Numbered from the stretch's first letter, positions 1 to 10,800 are shown. The stretch is DNA of 64,000 nucleotides from Cafeteria roenbergensis (GCA_008330645.1 VLTN01000042.1:62001-126000), one strand, 5' to 3'. Notes: generated by a model not told the origin, from the letters alone. Numbers and translations are program-made.

Positions 1-1
1 G

Positions 2-1420
2 GACGCCACCAGAGCTGGTTCCGCCGACAGCCGGCGTCGAGCCGAGGCCGCGCGCCACGGCGCACCAGGCTCGCTCGCCCAGCTGGTGCCGGTGGCGCCC
101 CCGTCGTCTGTGGGGCTGGACCTCGCCGCCGAGCCGTTCGGCTCTGCCGACTACCTCGGCGGCGGCGGCGGCGGGGAGCAGGCCAGCCGCCGTAGCGGCA
201 AGCGCCCCAGAGAGAGCGGCGCGGGCGCCGGCGGCGCTCCGGGCCAGCGCGGCGACTACGCCGGCCACCTGCCCCACGGCGGGCATGGCGGGCATGGGGC
301 CGGGGGCGCGAGCGCTGGCGGGGTGAGCGCCCCCGCCGTGCTGGACCACGGGCAGATCGACGGCGTGAGCGACGCCGGTCCCCTGGCCAAGCGCGTCTGC
401 CCTGCCACGTCATCCGCGCTCTCAGACTCGGGCATGTGCGGCGACGGCTGCGGCGGCGGCGGGGCTTGTGGCGGGGGGTCGGCCTCCTCCGTCATCGCCA
501 CCACGCGGTGGCGTATTCCCGATTTCGCCGCCGACAGGCAGGCTGCTGAGATGCGCGGCGAGACTGCGGGCCACGGCAGCGCCGACCCGGCGGCGGTGGC
601 GGCGGCGGCGGCGGCGGCGGCTGAGCGGCAGCACCACCAGCGCCACGCCCCGCAGCGCCGCCCCGCTGACGAGAGCAGGGCCGTTGACGACGAAGTGGAC
701 GACGACGTGGACGACGAAGTGGACGACGGACGCCGGGAGCACAGGGCCGGCAGAGCCGCCGAGTCCGCCTCCAGCACGGGGGGCCGGAGCCTCGCCCTAC
801 ACCACGGCCGCGGGGACGGGGAGGGCCTCGCGGGGGCCCGTGACAGGTCCTCGGCCGGCCGAAACCGCGCCGGAGGGGCCACGCCCGTGCCCGCCCCGCT
901 GAGCATCTCATCCCGCTCGGGAACCGGCGGCGGCGCTGGCGCTGGCGCTCGCGCGCCCGGCCCGCAGTCGGCAGAGCTGATCAGCCGGCTGGCGCGCCAA
1001 GACGCGCTGATGATGATGCAGAGCCAGCAGATGTCGGCCATGCAGGAGGAGCTGCGATCGCTGCGGTCGTTCATCGAGGTGCTGGCCTCTGCCACGCAGC
1101 GCCAGCAGCAGGCGCCGCTGCGGCCGTCGGCGGGCGACGTGACCCCGGAGACTGGAACGGCCGAGGAGAGGCTGGCCGCCAAGGCGCGCGCTCGCGCCCC
1201 TAGCGGGGCCTGGAGCCAGTCGGGCTCTGCCCAGGCACCCTCCGGCCCGGGCAATGCGGGGCCGGCCGCCTGTGCCGAGGCAGCCGCCGGCCCCGGCTGC
1301 GCCGCCGCAGACCCCTTCCCAGCGCCCCCGGCTGCCGGCCTCGCCGCCCCCGGCCCGCAGTCCGCAATCATCGCCCCAAACTCCCTCTTCCGCGCCTCCG
1401 CGCTCGGCATGCACTGCTGA
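2..1420 (+). CDS. Disordered coiled-coil protein, 5' end outside window
   Basis: The reading frame is open from base 2 to a TGA at 1418-1420, so the window holds the C-terminal part of a longer protein or a last exon. No ATG that would serve as a natural start is seen near the left edge. The protein is low in complexity: glycine runs, a DDEVDDDVDDEVDD acidic stretch near base 690, and alanine runs. One ordered-looking segment near bases 970-1110 is rich in M, Q, L and E (for example LMMMQSQQMSAMQEELRSL) and is predicted by eye to form an amphipathic coiled coil. A basic KRPRE patch near base 200 could act as a nuclear signal. Function is not recognised. A comparably long frame on the opposite strand is judged a shadow, because it lacks the coiled-coil pattern. 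Confidence 0.5.
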   Translation, partial: DATRAGSADSRRRAEAARHGAPGSLAQLVPVAPPSSVGLDLAAEPFGSADYLGGGGGGEQASRRSGKRPRESGAGAGGAPGQRGDYAGHLPHGGHGGHGAGGASAGGVSAPAVLDHGQIDGVSDAGPLAKRVCPATSSALSDSGMCGDGCGGGGACGGGSASSVIATTRWRIPDFAADRQAAEMRGETAGHGSADPAAVAAAAAAAAERQHHQRHAPQRRPADESRAVDDEVDDDVDDEVDDGRREHRAGRAAESASSTGGRSLALHHGRGDGEGLAGARDRSSAGRNRAGGATPVPAPLSISSRSGTGGGAGAGARAPGPQSAELISRLARQDALMMMQSQQMSAMQEELRSLRSFIEVLASATQRQQQAPLRPSAGDVTPETGTAEERLAAKARARAPSGAWSQSGSAQAPSGPGNAGPAACAEAAAGPGCAAADPFPAPPAAGLAAPGPQSAIIAPNSLFRASALGMHC

Positions 1421-1966
1421 GCCGGCGCCAACATTGGCGGCCGCACACTGGGACGGTAACCGGTTCGCGCCAGCTGCAGGTCTATTCGACCCGCTTGTCG
1501 CTGTCGCCTTGCCGGAACCCCGCACCCCGACCCGTGCTTGCCGCCCGCCTGCGCTCTTGAGAGTGCGCCCGCCACCCCCCCCCCCCCCCCGCCTCCTATG
1601 GCCTAGTCCCGGGGCTATGGGGCGCTCTCATCTGCGCCGGCGATTATTTTCACGTTCATGTGTGCTTCCCGCGGTCCCCCCCCCTTCATTGCCCCGACTT
1701 CCGGTCTGTGCTCCTGGCTGGTGCCGCGCCGGCCAGCTTGTGGATTCCCTATACCCCCGTTCGCGTCCCCGTACCGCACCCTGCTTCGACCCTGCCGTCG
1801 TGCTGTGTGCCTCTTGTGTGGCTCCGAGCGGCGTGAAGAATGCTATGCGCGCTCCCAACCATGGTGGCCGCTGCAAGTGAATGTGCGCGGGCTGCGACAC
1901 ACGTCATCCATTTCGAGACGCTCGGAGCGTCGGCCGGGCCGGCACTCTGGCCGTCTGCGGGCAGCC
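1421..1966. other. Intergenic stretch with a long poly-C run
   Basis: No gene is seen between the upstream stop and the ATG at 1967. A cytosine run of about 18 lies near 1572-1590 and a shorter one near 1677. The segment is pyrimidine-rich on the + strand and probably holds the 3' UTR of the first gene and the promoter of the next. Confidence 0.4.
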
Positions 1967-2430
1967 ATGAGCAAGCGGATGTGGTCACTGGTAATGGGCA
2001 CAAAGGACCCGGCAGTCAGGTAAGGCGGGCTTGGGTCCGCGGGCCGGCTTTGCGCGGCAAAGCCTGCGATTCGCTTGGGCACACAGGCGCCGCCCTCCTG
2101 GCGCCGCCTCGCGGCACCCGCAAAGCGCTTGCCCCGGTTGGTCACATCCACCTTGAACATGTACGCAGTATGCTGGCCTGGGGCGTGGCCTTGGGCGGCT
2201 TTGCTGCGTACCGGATGGGCATGTTCTCGAGCGGCGGCGAGTCTTCCGCGAGCTCCCCGCAAGGCCAATTCTCCCAGAAGGAGTTGCAGGAGTGGAACGC
2301 GAAGCTGCAAAAGGAGGCGCACGTGCGCGCGGCGCCCGCTGACAAGGACGCCGCCGCTATCATCGCTCGTGCGGAGGCGGCCAAGGCTGCCAAAGCCGCC
2401 AAGCACGACCAAGACAGCGCGAGGAGGTGA
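1967..2430 (+). CDS. Small single-span membrane protein, two exons
   Basis: Exon 1 is 1967-2019, the intron is 2020-2168 (donor GTAAGG, acceptor TACGCAG), and exon 2 is 2169-2430. The joined frame gives 104 residues. The N-terminus MSKRMWSLVMGTKDPAVS leads into a hydrophobic segment at about residues 19-36 (MLAWGVALGGFAAYRMGMF). After that come a serine-rich linker and an amphipathic, alanine- and lysine-rich helix ending in DQDSARR. Single-span proteins of this size with a charged helical tail are common in the mitochondrial inner membrane, but I recognise no family, so that location is inference. The ATG at 1967 was chosen because it is in phase with exon 2 and gives a compact protein. An open frame through the intron also exists, so an unspliced form cannot be excluded. 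Confidence 0.55.
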
Positions 2431-2817
2431 CGCCAGCCGCACCGGAGAGCACCCCCCCCCCCCCTGCCGCCGCTGCGACAGCAAGGTCCGGCTCACACCT
2501 GGCACCGCAGGGCAGCCACAGGCATCCCGCAAGCCGGCTCGAGCCGGTTGAGGTGGTCAACCAGGTGCTGCAGTGTCAGCGATAGGCGTGCCTGCGGGGC
2601 GTGCAATATGCCTGCGGCGCTGGCTGGAGCGCGTGCAATGTGTCTGCGGCGCTGGCTGGAGCGCGTGCAATGTGCCTGCGGTGCTGGCTGGAGCGCGTGC
2701 AATGTGTCTGCGGCGCTGGCTGGAGCGCGTGCAGCGTTCTTCCCGTTGCTCAGCTGTCACACGATCAAACGAAGACGATCTCATGCAGCGGCGGGGGCGG
2801 GGGCCGGGAGCCCGCGC
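2431..2817. other. Intergenic region between convergent genes
   Basis: This lies between the stops of the small + gene and the - strand stomatin-like gene. It holds a poly-C run near 2450-2464 and a 32-base minisatellite, listed separately. No gene is seen. Confidence 0.5.
2601..2728. repeat. 32-base minisatellite, four copies
   Basis: Four head-to-tail copies begin at 2601, 2633, 2665 and 2697, each opening with GTGCAATRTG and closing with GGCTGGAGCGC. A fifth copy breaks off after GTGCA at 2729. Copies differ by only a few transitions, so the array is young or is being homogenised. Because 32 is not a multiple of three, the frame rotates between copies, so the repeat is not coding. Confidence 0.9.
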
Positions 2818-4525
2818 TCACGCCGCGACTGGGCGGGGTCCCGACGGGCTCATGATGCTGTCCGCGGCAGAGACCGCCTCCCAGGGCAGCAGGACCGCCT
2901 CGCCGCCGGCGCTGATGCGGCCCAGCGTGTTGAGGTAGCTGATGGAGGACAAGTAGTCCACCGCCTTGAACCCGCCCTCCGTTAGGGCGCCGCGGAGGTG
3001 CCGGATGGAGGCGGCCTGGGCGCGCGCCTCGAGGACCTTGGCGTCGGCCGCGCCCTTGGCGCGGGTGATGGCCGAGGCTCGCTCGCCCTCCGCCTCGTTG
3101 AGAGTCTCGGCGGCGGTGCCGCGCGACATGATGACCGCTGCCTCGCGCTGGCCGTCGGCGCGCAGCACCTGCGCCCTGCGGCTGCGCTCTGCCCTGATCT
3201 GCTGTTCCATGGCGTCCGCGATGTCGGCGGGGGGGAGGATGTTGAAGATCTCCACGCGAGTGATCTGCACGCCCCACCGCTCGGAGTCCAGCTGCACGCG
3301 CGACCTGCGGCAGGGTGGGCGTTGGGCGTGGGGGGCAGGTGTGGGGGGCAGGTGGGGGGAGTCTGCCGGGCAGTGGGCGCCGCGCAGCGCGTGGGCGCCG
3401 GGGCGCGGGGCTCGTTGGGGGCGCCGCGCAGCGCGTGGGCGCCGGGGCGCGGGCTTGGACGCCGCCAGAGCGGCCGGCGCGGAACTCACAGGAGCTCGGC
3501 GTTGATGATCTCGCGGGAGCTGAAGGTGTCGTCGAGCGTCATGCGGGCGATGATGTCGCGAAGCGTTGACTGGCAGAGGAACTCGATCGAGTCGGGGAGG
3601 TTCTTCACGCGGTAGACCGCGTTTCGGGGGTCAACGACCTTGAAGAACACCATGGCGTCGCACTGCACGGACACGGTGTCCTTGGTGATGACGGGCTGCT
3701 TCGTGAGGTCGATGAGGTGCTCGCGCAGGTCCACGCGGTTCGTGTCCACGATGTTCACGCGGGTCTTTGAGCTGTCGGCTTGCGCAGAAAGGAAGCGCCA
3801 GTTGATTCTGCACCGGTGGCGGAGACGGGAGCGGTGGGCGACAGAGTGGGTGAACGAGAAGCACAAGGCTGGCGCGGCGAGCAAAGGCTGGCACCGCGCG
3901 GACTGGCGAGCGTGCCAGACTCACGTCCGAGGGAACTCGATGATGGGAATTACCCAGTGGATGCCTGCAGGGGCGGGTGGGCGGCGCGGGTCGGGGCGCA
4001 GGGGCGTGGCAAGGGAGTTTGCGCCTGGCACGCAAGACGGCTTGCTGATCTTTCGCAACGCCGCGACTGCGCACTGCGCAAGCCGTCGCCTCACCGGGCT
4101 TGAGCACACGGTTAAACTTTCCCAGGCGCTCAATGATCATGACCTGCGGGGGGCGTGACGCGAGGGCGCGGGGAACGCGGCGCTGGCGAGCGGGGCGACG
4201 GGTGCGCAGGTCCGGCAACATGCCCGGAATTGCCTCCGTGCCGTCCGCCTGCCGCCCGCGGCGCGAGGGCTGGGCCGGAAGGGGACCGCCGGCGATGGGA
4301 CCAGTGCCCGCTTGTGGCCGCACTCCACACGACGGCTTGGCCCACACCCGGTCCGGAAGGCCGCGCGCAGCGCGCCCCGACCCCGCTCGGCCCGTTCCAC
4401 TGCTGGGCAGGCTCGAGGCTCACCTCGGCATTCCGGACGACCACGAAACCCTTGCGCACGAGAACGAACAGCAGGATGCTGAGGACCACGATGACCACAA
4501 GCGCCGCCACCTCGCCCTCGTCCAT
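2818..4525 (-). CDS. Stomatin-like SPFH/prohibitin-family membrane protein, five exons
   Basis: Exons on the minus strand are 4525-4424, 4143-4095, 3964-3925, 3771-3490 and 3304-2818, with GTGAG donors throughout. The joined frame is 319 residues, close to the 290-350 usual for stomatins. Residues 6-23 form one hydrophobic N-terminal hairpin. It is followed by the signature start of the SPFH domain (VMIIERLGKFNRVLKPG), the core (VDLREHLIDLTKQPVITKDT), WGVQITRVEI, and an alanine/glutamate-rich helix with the typical ERSRRAQVLRADGQREAAVI pattern. Family members form ring-like oligomers that organise membrane microdomains in plasma membrane or mitochondria. No clear mitochondrial presequence is visible, so the location is open. 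An in-frame ATG at 4564 would add 13 residues. The last intron (3489-3305) contains a 35-base direct repeat. Confidence 0.85.
3375..3453. repeat. 35-base direct repeat inside an intron
   Basis: Two copies of a GC-rich 35-base segment start at 3375 and 3419, 44 bases apart, both opening GGGCGCCGCGCAGCGCGTGG. They lie in the last intron of the stomatin-like gene. Confidence 0.8.
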
Positions 4526-4887
4526 GGCTGCCGCGCCAGGGGGTGGCGCGAGTGCCTTGCGCATCCCCGTCGTGCTTGGTCGGCAGAGCCGGCGCCCAGG
4601 CGTGGCGAACACCGCGCCCCACACCGCGACTGCGTGGGGGCCGCCCCCGTGAAGGAGGCAGCATGCGGAAATGGGCGCGCACGCTTGCCCCTCCCGCCGT
4701 CGCGGCGGCTGCAGCCTTGGGCGCCGATGGCGGTGCTGACGGCCGCTGTTCCGACCTGGCAATGCGGCGGGTCGCTGCAAGCGCCTCGACGCCCTTCTCC
4801 ACGACCTCACCGCTCGGAAAGTCTCGCCTAACCGCGTCCGTGCACCACGAGGCGCGTCTTTCCGCGGCGGTCGGTCTGTTCTCCGCC

Positions 4888-7671
4888 ATGGGGGCCGCTG
4901 AGCCGGGCGCCGCACAGAGGCCGCCCAGGCTCGCGCTCATCGATTTGCGCGGCGCCCGTGGGCCGGAGGACGTCGCTGCCGCGGTCGGCGACGGGGCTGC
5001 GTCCCTGCGCCTCCGCCTTCGAGCGGCAGCGGAGCGGGTGGGGGTGCTTGGCCCGCGTCCAGCGGCGTCAGCGGCGGCGTCAGCGGCGGAGGCCGCGTCG
5101 CGCCTGGCAGCGAGGCTGGACGTCGGCGCCGCGTCTGCGGAGGAGGCGCGTGTTGTGGTTGTCCTGCCCCGGCTAGAGCGGGGCACAGGGCGCGCCGTAT
5201 CGCTGCGGGAGGTGGAGGCCGCGGCGGCGGCGCTGGCTCTGCAATCCCGCCCTTCAGACGCAGACGCCGACGCAGACGCCGACACCCACCGGCCGCCAGC
5301 GGGGCGCTCCACCGGCGCGGGCCAGGAGTCGCTCGGAAGGCGCCAGCAGCGGCTGTGGGCGGCTCTGCGCCTCGCGCTGATGCAGATTGAGGTGGCCCCA
5401 GACCCATCAGCTGCCGGTCACACCCAGGCCGACCAGGACAAAGGCCGAAGGGCTGACAGCGACTCTGCGAAACCGCCCGCAGGAAGCGACGGGTCGTCGA
5501 ACTCAGCGGTGTCCATTGGCTCTGCCCAGGCTCTGCTGATTTCACACTTCGTCGCAATATGGCTGCAGGAAACTGAGCCCGCGTTGAGCGTGCACGCGGT
5601 TTCACGGACCCCGCCCCATGGACTGGTCCCGGTCAGCGCCGCGTCATCTGCGCTGCGGCCGCTCAGCCGACGCGAAACCGCGCGGGCATTTGCGTCGTTC
5701 GTTGCATGCGAAACCGACGCCGCAGACCGCGCCAGTGCCTCCGAGGCGGGCCGCGATGCAAGTGACGCTGCAAGCGACGCAGCAAGCGACGCTGCAAGTG
5801 ACGCCGGAAGCGACGCCGGAAGCGACGCTGGAATCGATGCAGCAAGCGACGCTGCAAGCGACGCGGCAACGCCAGTCGACCTTGATGGCTCCGACGCTTT
5901 GGCCGACACCGCTGGCCGTGGTAACTGGACGGCCGCCAGACCAGCCGGCACCTCCGCCGCAGCGGCGGCAGGGCTGGACAGCGGAGTGAGAGGGCCATCC
6001 TCGCTTGCGAGGCTGGCGCCTAGCCGCGCCGTGGCGGCGGTGGCGGGGAGTGCGGAGGCGGCGGCGGAGGCGATCGCGGCAGCAGATGGGGCGTCGCCTC
6101 AGGGCAGAGCCGCGCCCTGCAGTGGCGACGAGGCGGCTGGTCGGGCCGCGCGCCGATCGGCGCTGCTTCGCGCGATCGACGAGCGGGTGGATGCCGAAAC
6201 CGCGCGGCTGCGGTCGGCCCTGGCGCTGAGCGTTGAAGACGGCGCATCCGGCGCCGGCGACTCGGGCGCTGCTGCTGGCGGCTCGGGGGCTGCTGCTGGC
6301 ATGAGCGTGGCGCTGTGGAGTGCCCTGGCCGCGGCGGCGGGCCACGGTCAGCTGCTGCCTGTGCCGGGGCTCGCGGACCTTGGTGCCGAGACAGGCGGCG
6401 GCAAGGGGGAGGGGCCCTGCGAATACGAGGAGGGGCCCTGTGGAGACGAGGAGGGGCCCTGTGGGGACGATGGGGGGCCCTGTGAGGACGAGGATGCATC
6501 TCTTGGCCCCGCCCATGGCGGCAGTGGGGCGGGTCGGAGCGGACGGGCCGGCCTTGAAGCGAGCTCTGCCGGGGTTCGGCGAGAAAACAGCCGCGCTGCT
6601 GAGCCGGGCGAGGGCTTCGGCGACGCCGCCGCCGGCGGAACGGACCCGGCGCTGGAGGAAGAGGAAGAGGAGGAGGACGACGAGATGGCTCTGCCACACC
6701 GCGAAGTGCCCCGGCAGAGCCCACGTGAGGTGGCGTGGCCCGCAGGCGCCGAGCTGGCGGCGGTGGTGGAGGCAGTAACGCCCGCTGTCGGCGGCGCGGC
6801 GGCAGACGGGGAGGCGGCGACCACGCTGGCGGTTTCGGCTGTGTCAGGTTTCGTGGGGGAGCGTTGGCTGGTGCTCTCTAGGCCGAATACCAGCGCAGCA
6901 GACCCTGGGCAGCCTGCGGCGTCTGGTGCTGGTGCTGCTGGTGCTGCTGGTGCTGGTGCTGCTGGTGCTGGTGCTTCGGCGGCGGCTGCCCGGGCCGCTG
7001 CTGCGCTGCCCTCCAGCGCGGGGGTGCTGGTCCGCCCGGGTCCCTTCGTCGGCGAAGCGTTTCGCCGCCTGGCGGCGGACGAGAGCACTGTCGCGTGCAT
7101 GGAGCAGCGGTTTCGCGGCGTGCTGATTCGAGCAATGGGCTCTCGGCTGTGCGATGAGGTCGGGGCGATCGAGGGCGAAGCGCGGGCTGCCGGCAGAGCG
7201 GTGAGAGACGTTGAGGAGAGGTTCGCTGAGGCAGTGAGAGACGCCCAGGCGGCGGCTGCGGCGGCGGTTTCTGGCGCCGACGGCAGTGCGGACGCGCAGA
7301 GGGACGCGAACGAGCGCGTTGCCAAGCTTGCCATGGCGCGAGTGGACGTCGATGCGCACAGGGCCGGCGTGGCGTCGCGCCTGCAGGAGGCGGTGCGGCG
7401 CGCTGACGCCCTGCTCGCGATGCGGGGCTTGCTGGACGAGGGTCACGCGGCTCGCGTTGCTGCTGCGAGGGAGCAGGCCCAGGCGGCCGAGCTGGAGCTG
7501 CTCGAGTGTCTCAGCGACGGCACCGCCCGCAGCAAAACACACGCACCGGACGCGCCGCAGCGCGCGAGCTCGTGGTCCCCGGCCAGCCCTGGGGCGGCCC
7601 CCGCGAGCTCTTTGTGGCAGCCCGCGCAGCCACAGCAGGCAAGTGCGTGGAGCCCGCCCGAGCGCCGATGA
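4888..7671 (+). CDS. Repeat-rich alanine protein with C-terminal coiled coil, unknown function
   Basis: This frame is open for 927 residues from the ATG at 4888, which has a strong GCCATGG context. An in-frame ATG at 4663 would give 1002 residues. The N-terminal 130 residues (LALIDLRGARGPEDVAAAVG onward) look folded but match no family I recognise. The middle carries two in-frame minisatellites: an ASDA array (bases 5755-5870) and a GPCxxEE array (6412-6495). Glycine/alanine runs follow near 6925-6985. The last 190 residues are strongly helical, from FRRLAADESTVACMEQRF to ELELLECLSDG, and probably form a coiled coil. The start lies about 360 bases from the divergent stomatin-like gene, so a shared promoter is likely. 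Its stop precedes the RAD54 ATG by 160 bases on the same strand. Confidence 0.6.
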   Translation: MGAAEPGAAQRPPRLALIDLRGARGPEDVAAAVGDGAASLRLRLRAAAERVGVLGPRPAASAAASAAEAASRLAARLDVGAASAEEARVVVVLPRLERGTGRAVSLREVEAAAAALALQSRPSDADADADADTHRPPAGRSTGAGQESLGRRQQRLWAALRLALMQIEVAPDPSAAGHTQADQDKGRRADSDSAKPPAGSDGSSNSAVSIGSAQALLISHFVAIWLQETEPALSVHAVSRTPPHGLVPVSAASSALRPLSRRETARAFASFVACETDAADRASASEAGRDASDAASDAASDAASDAGSDAGSDAGIDAASDAASDAATPVDLDGSDALADTAGRGNWTAARPAGTSAAAAAGLDSGVRGPSSLARLAPSRAVAAVAGSAEAAAEAIAAADGASPQGRAAPCSGDEAAGRAARRSALLRAIDERVDAETARLRSALALSVEDGASGAGDSGAAAGGSGAAAGMSVALWSALAAAAGHGQLLPVPGLADLGAETGGGKGEGPCEYEEGPCGDEEGPCGDDGGPCEDEDASLGPAHGGSGAGRSGRAGLEASSAGVRRENSRAAEPGEGFGDAAAGGTDPALEEEEEEEDDEMALPHREVPRQSPREVAWPAGAELAAVVEAVTPAVGGAAADGEAATTLAVSAVSGFVGERWLVLSRPNTSAADPGQPAASGAGAAGAAGAGAAGAGASAAAARAAAALPSSAGVLVRPGPFVGEAFRRLAADESTVACMEQRFRGVLIRAMGSRLCDEVGAIEGEARAAGRAVRDVEERFAEAVRDAQAAAAAAVSGADGSADAQRDANERVAKLAMARVDVDAHRAGVASRLQEAVRRADALLAMRGLLDEGHAARVAAAREQAQAAELELLECLSDGTARSKTHAPDAPQRASSWSPASPGAAPASSLWQPAQPQQASAWSPPERR
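5755..5870. repeat. 12-base in-frame array (ASDA repeat)
   Basis: About nine and a half units of 12 bases, of the type GCNGCAAGCGAC, encode (A/G)SDA repeats in the unknown + strand protein. Changes are mostly synonymous or alanine to glycine, so the array is kept in frame. Confidence 0.85.
6412..6495. repeat. 21-base in-frame array (GPCxxEE repeat)
   Basis: Four units of 21 bases begin at 6412, 6433, 6454 and 6475. Each starts GGGCCCTG and encodes GPC followed by acidic residues. The regularly spaced cysteines between acidic residues could bind metal, but this is only a suggestion. Confidence 0.85.
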
Positions 7672-7832
7672 GGCGCCAGCCGCGCTGCGCGGGCAAATGC
7701 TCGCGCCGTTGGGCTCTGCCTGCTCGAATCGTGGAGCACTCGCCCGGACGCGCCCGCCCCCGCCCTCGCCCACACACCCCAGGACGAGACCGACGGGCCG
7801 CACCCGGTCCGGGACGGGGTACGCTCACAGGA

Positions 7833-10800
7833 ATGCGCAGGTCTCACGCGCCGAGCCAGCGGCGGCTGAGCGGCGGCACGTCGCCGCGGAGCGTCAACGC
7901 CGCTGCGGTGAGCTCGAATGTGCAACGCTGCGCGCGCCCGCCGCGCCCGCCGCGCCCCCCGAGCGCCACCCCGCCCCGCGCAGCCCGCGCCCGTCCGCGA
8001 CTGGTTCTCGCAAGCTTGCGCTGCCCGCCTGCGCCTCGCTGGTCGCTCGCCGCCGCGCTTCGTTGGCCAACCGCGGCCGCCGCGACTGCCGGTTTTCGCT
8101 CCGCAGATGGCCGAGGGCAGCATCCAGGTGGTGCAGGCGCCGATCCTCAGCTGCCTCACTGTGCCCAAGGCAAAGTTCTGCCCCCCCCGCGTCGCCAACC
8201 CGGCTGCCTTCGCTGCCATGAGCCAGCAAGCTCGGCGCCGGCGGGGCACGCTTGGCGCCCGCAAGCGCCTGCGAACCGGCCCGCTGCTCCTGGCGGCCAA
8301 GCGGCCTGCCCCTTCCCCGTCCGTCACGTCCGACGACGGGGCAGACGCGCCCAGCCCCGCGGTCGAGGCGCCCGAGCTGCCCAAGGCGGAGCCCGCGGCC
8401 GCCAAGCCCAGCTCTGCCGCGGAGGGTTACGACCCTGTGGTGCTGTGGGTGCCGGAGGAGGCCGGTGGGATCGCGGCCTGGGACGAGGAGGCTGAGGCCG
8501 TTCGCGCCGACGGCGGCATTCCGGTCGCCCCTCCCGGGAGCGTTGTGGTTGACGCCTGCGTGGGGCGGTTCCTGCGTCCCCACCAGCGGGAGGGGCTGCG
8601 CTTCCTATGGGACTGCGTGTCGGGCGTGCGGGTTACCCAGACGGGCCCGGGGGTCCTGGGCCTCGGCAAGAGTGGCAAGAGCGGGGACGGGGCGGACAGT
8701 GACTCCTCCAGCGACACCGATGCAACTGCTGACGCAACCACGACCACGGCTCGTCGCGCCGGCCGCGGCCGGGGCAGACCAGCCAAGGGCGGCGGCCGGC
8801 GCGGCGGGCACTCCAGCAGCGCTGCGGCTGCCGCAGCTGCCGCTGGCGCCAGCCCCGTTCGGCGGAGCAGCAGACGTCGGCGGGTCGCCCGTCCGCCCAC
8901 GCCCTCCGACGACGACGAAGAGGACACGGCCACAAGTAGCAGCGAGGACGAGAACGGGGACGGCTCTGCCGACGAAGTGGAAAGCGGCGGCGGTCGACGT
9001 GGCGCCAACGCAGCCGGTGGCGGCGACGGTGACGGCGACGGCGACGGTGGCGGCGACGGCGACGGTGATGCGACTGAGGACGAGGATGACGAGGAGGAGG
9101 AGGAGGAGGAGGAGGAAGCGGGGGCGGGGGGGAGTTCTGGCTCCGATCCGGACGACGACGATGGCGACACCGACGCCGGCGAGGACGACGGCGGCGACGC
9201 CCCCCCCTCCGCCCCACGGGCAGCCTTCAAGCCCCCAGCCGCAACCTCTGGCGGCGGCGGGAGCAGCAGCAGCAGCAGCAGCAGCAGCGGCGGCGGCAGT
9301 GGCGTTGGCGGCGCGGCCGCACCCCTTGCCGGGTGCATTCTCGCTGACGACATGGGCCTGGGGAAGACTCTTCAGAGCGTGACGCTGCTCTGGACGTGCC
9401 TGCAGCAGGGCCCCAACGGGTCCCCCCTCGCCCGCCGAGCCATCGTGGTCACACCCACCAGCCTGGTGGCGAACTGGTCTCAGGAGATTCGCAAGTGGCT
9501 CGGCGACCGCTGCCCGCACATCGCTCTGTCGGAGGCGTGTCGCTCCAAGGTGACGGCGGGGATCAGCGAGTTCCTGGCTCCCAGGGGCCCGCGGCTCCTC
9601 ATCCTGTCATACGAGACGTTTCGCATGCACGCCAAGCGCCTCACGGGGCCGGCGGCCGCCTCAGCCTGCGAGCTGCTAATCTGCGACGAAGCGCACCGCC
9701 TCAAGAACGACGAGACGCAGACAGCGCGCGCCCTCAGCGGCCTGGCCACGCTCCGCCGCGTGCTGCTGTCTGGCACCCCCATCCAGAACAACCTGGACGA
9801 ATTCTACGCTATGGCAAACTTCTGCAACCCCGGCGTGCTGGGGACGCCCAAGCAGTTCCACCGGCACTTTGAGTCGCCCATCCTGGAGGCCAGGGAGCCG
9901 GGAGCGTCGGACGCGGCCGTTGCACGCTCAGCCGTCGCCACCGAGGCGCTGAGCGCGGTGGTGAACCAGTTCGTGCTGAGGCGGACCAACGCACTGCTCT
10001 CCGACCACCTCCCGCCCAAGCTGGTGCAGGTCGTCGTATGCCCGCTGTCGCCGCTGCAGCGCCAGATGTACGAGGCGGTGCTCGCGACGGACGCGGTGCA
10101 GTCCATCCTGCGCGCCGCAGCGGCCAGGGCAGCGGCGGCGGACGAGGCTGCAGCGGCCGCTGCCGCGAGCAAACGCGGCAACCGCGACGACGGCAGCGAC
10201 GACGGCAGCGACGACGACGACGACGGCGGCGACGACAACAACGACGGCAGCGACGACGATGACGACGACGGCGGCGGCGGCGGCGGCGGCGCGCTCAGCG
10301 AAGCGGAGGAGGTCGATGAGGAGACAGCGGCCGCCATCGCAGCCGCTGCCGGCAGCTCCGGCCGCAAGGCCACGGGAGCTCTGCCCGTGATCAACACTCT
10401 CCGGAAGATATGCAACCACCCGTCCATCGCGCTGCAGCCGGCGGGGGACTCCCGCGCGGCGGGCGTGACGTCGGCGCTGCGCGACACCATGCTTGCGGTG
10501 TGCGACGTGCCCGACGCGCTGCGGGCGGCGGCCTCGGGGTATGGGCTCAGCAGGCGCCGCGGGGGCGGCGTGGACGCGTCGCTGGGGGGCAAGGTGAGCC
10601 TGCTAGCCAGCATGCTGGAGCTGATGCGGGCGCGGGGCACGGAGCGCATCGTGATCGTGTCAGTGACGACCCAGACGCTGGACCTGGTGGGGCAGCTCTG
10701 CCAGGAGCGGGGCTTCCCCGTGATTCGCCTCGACGGCTCCATCGGCGCGGGCAAGCGGCAGCAGCTGGTCGACCGGTTCAACGACCCCTCCCGCGACGAG

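Noticed and set aside
256-1575. Long minus-strand frame opposite the first gene
   Set aside because: It lacks ordered segments and mirrors GC-rich codons of the + strand frame; such antisense frames occur across the whole window because stops are rare at this GC content.
8427-9519. Several long minus-strand frames opposite RAD54
   Set aside because: They are polyserine, polyproline and polyarginine mirrors of the acidic insert, while the + frame has all SNF2 motifs.
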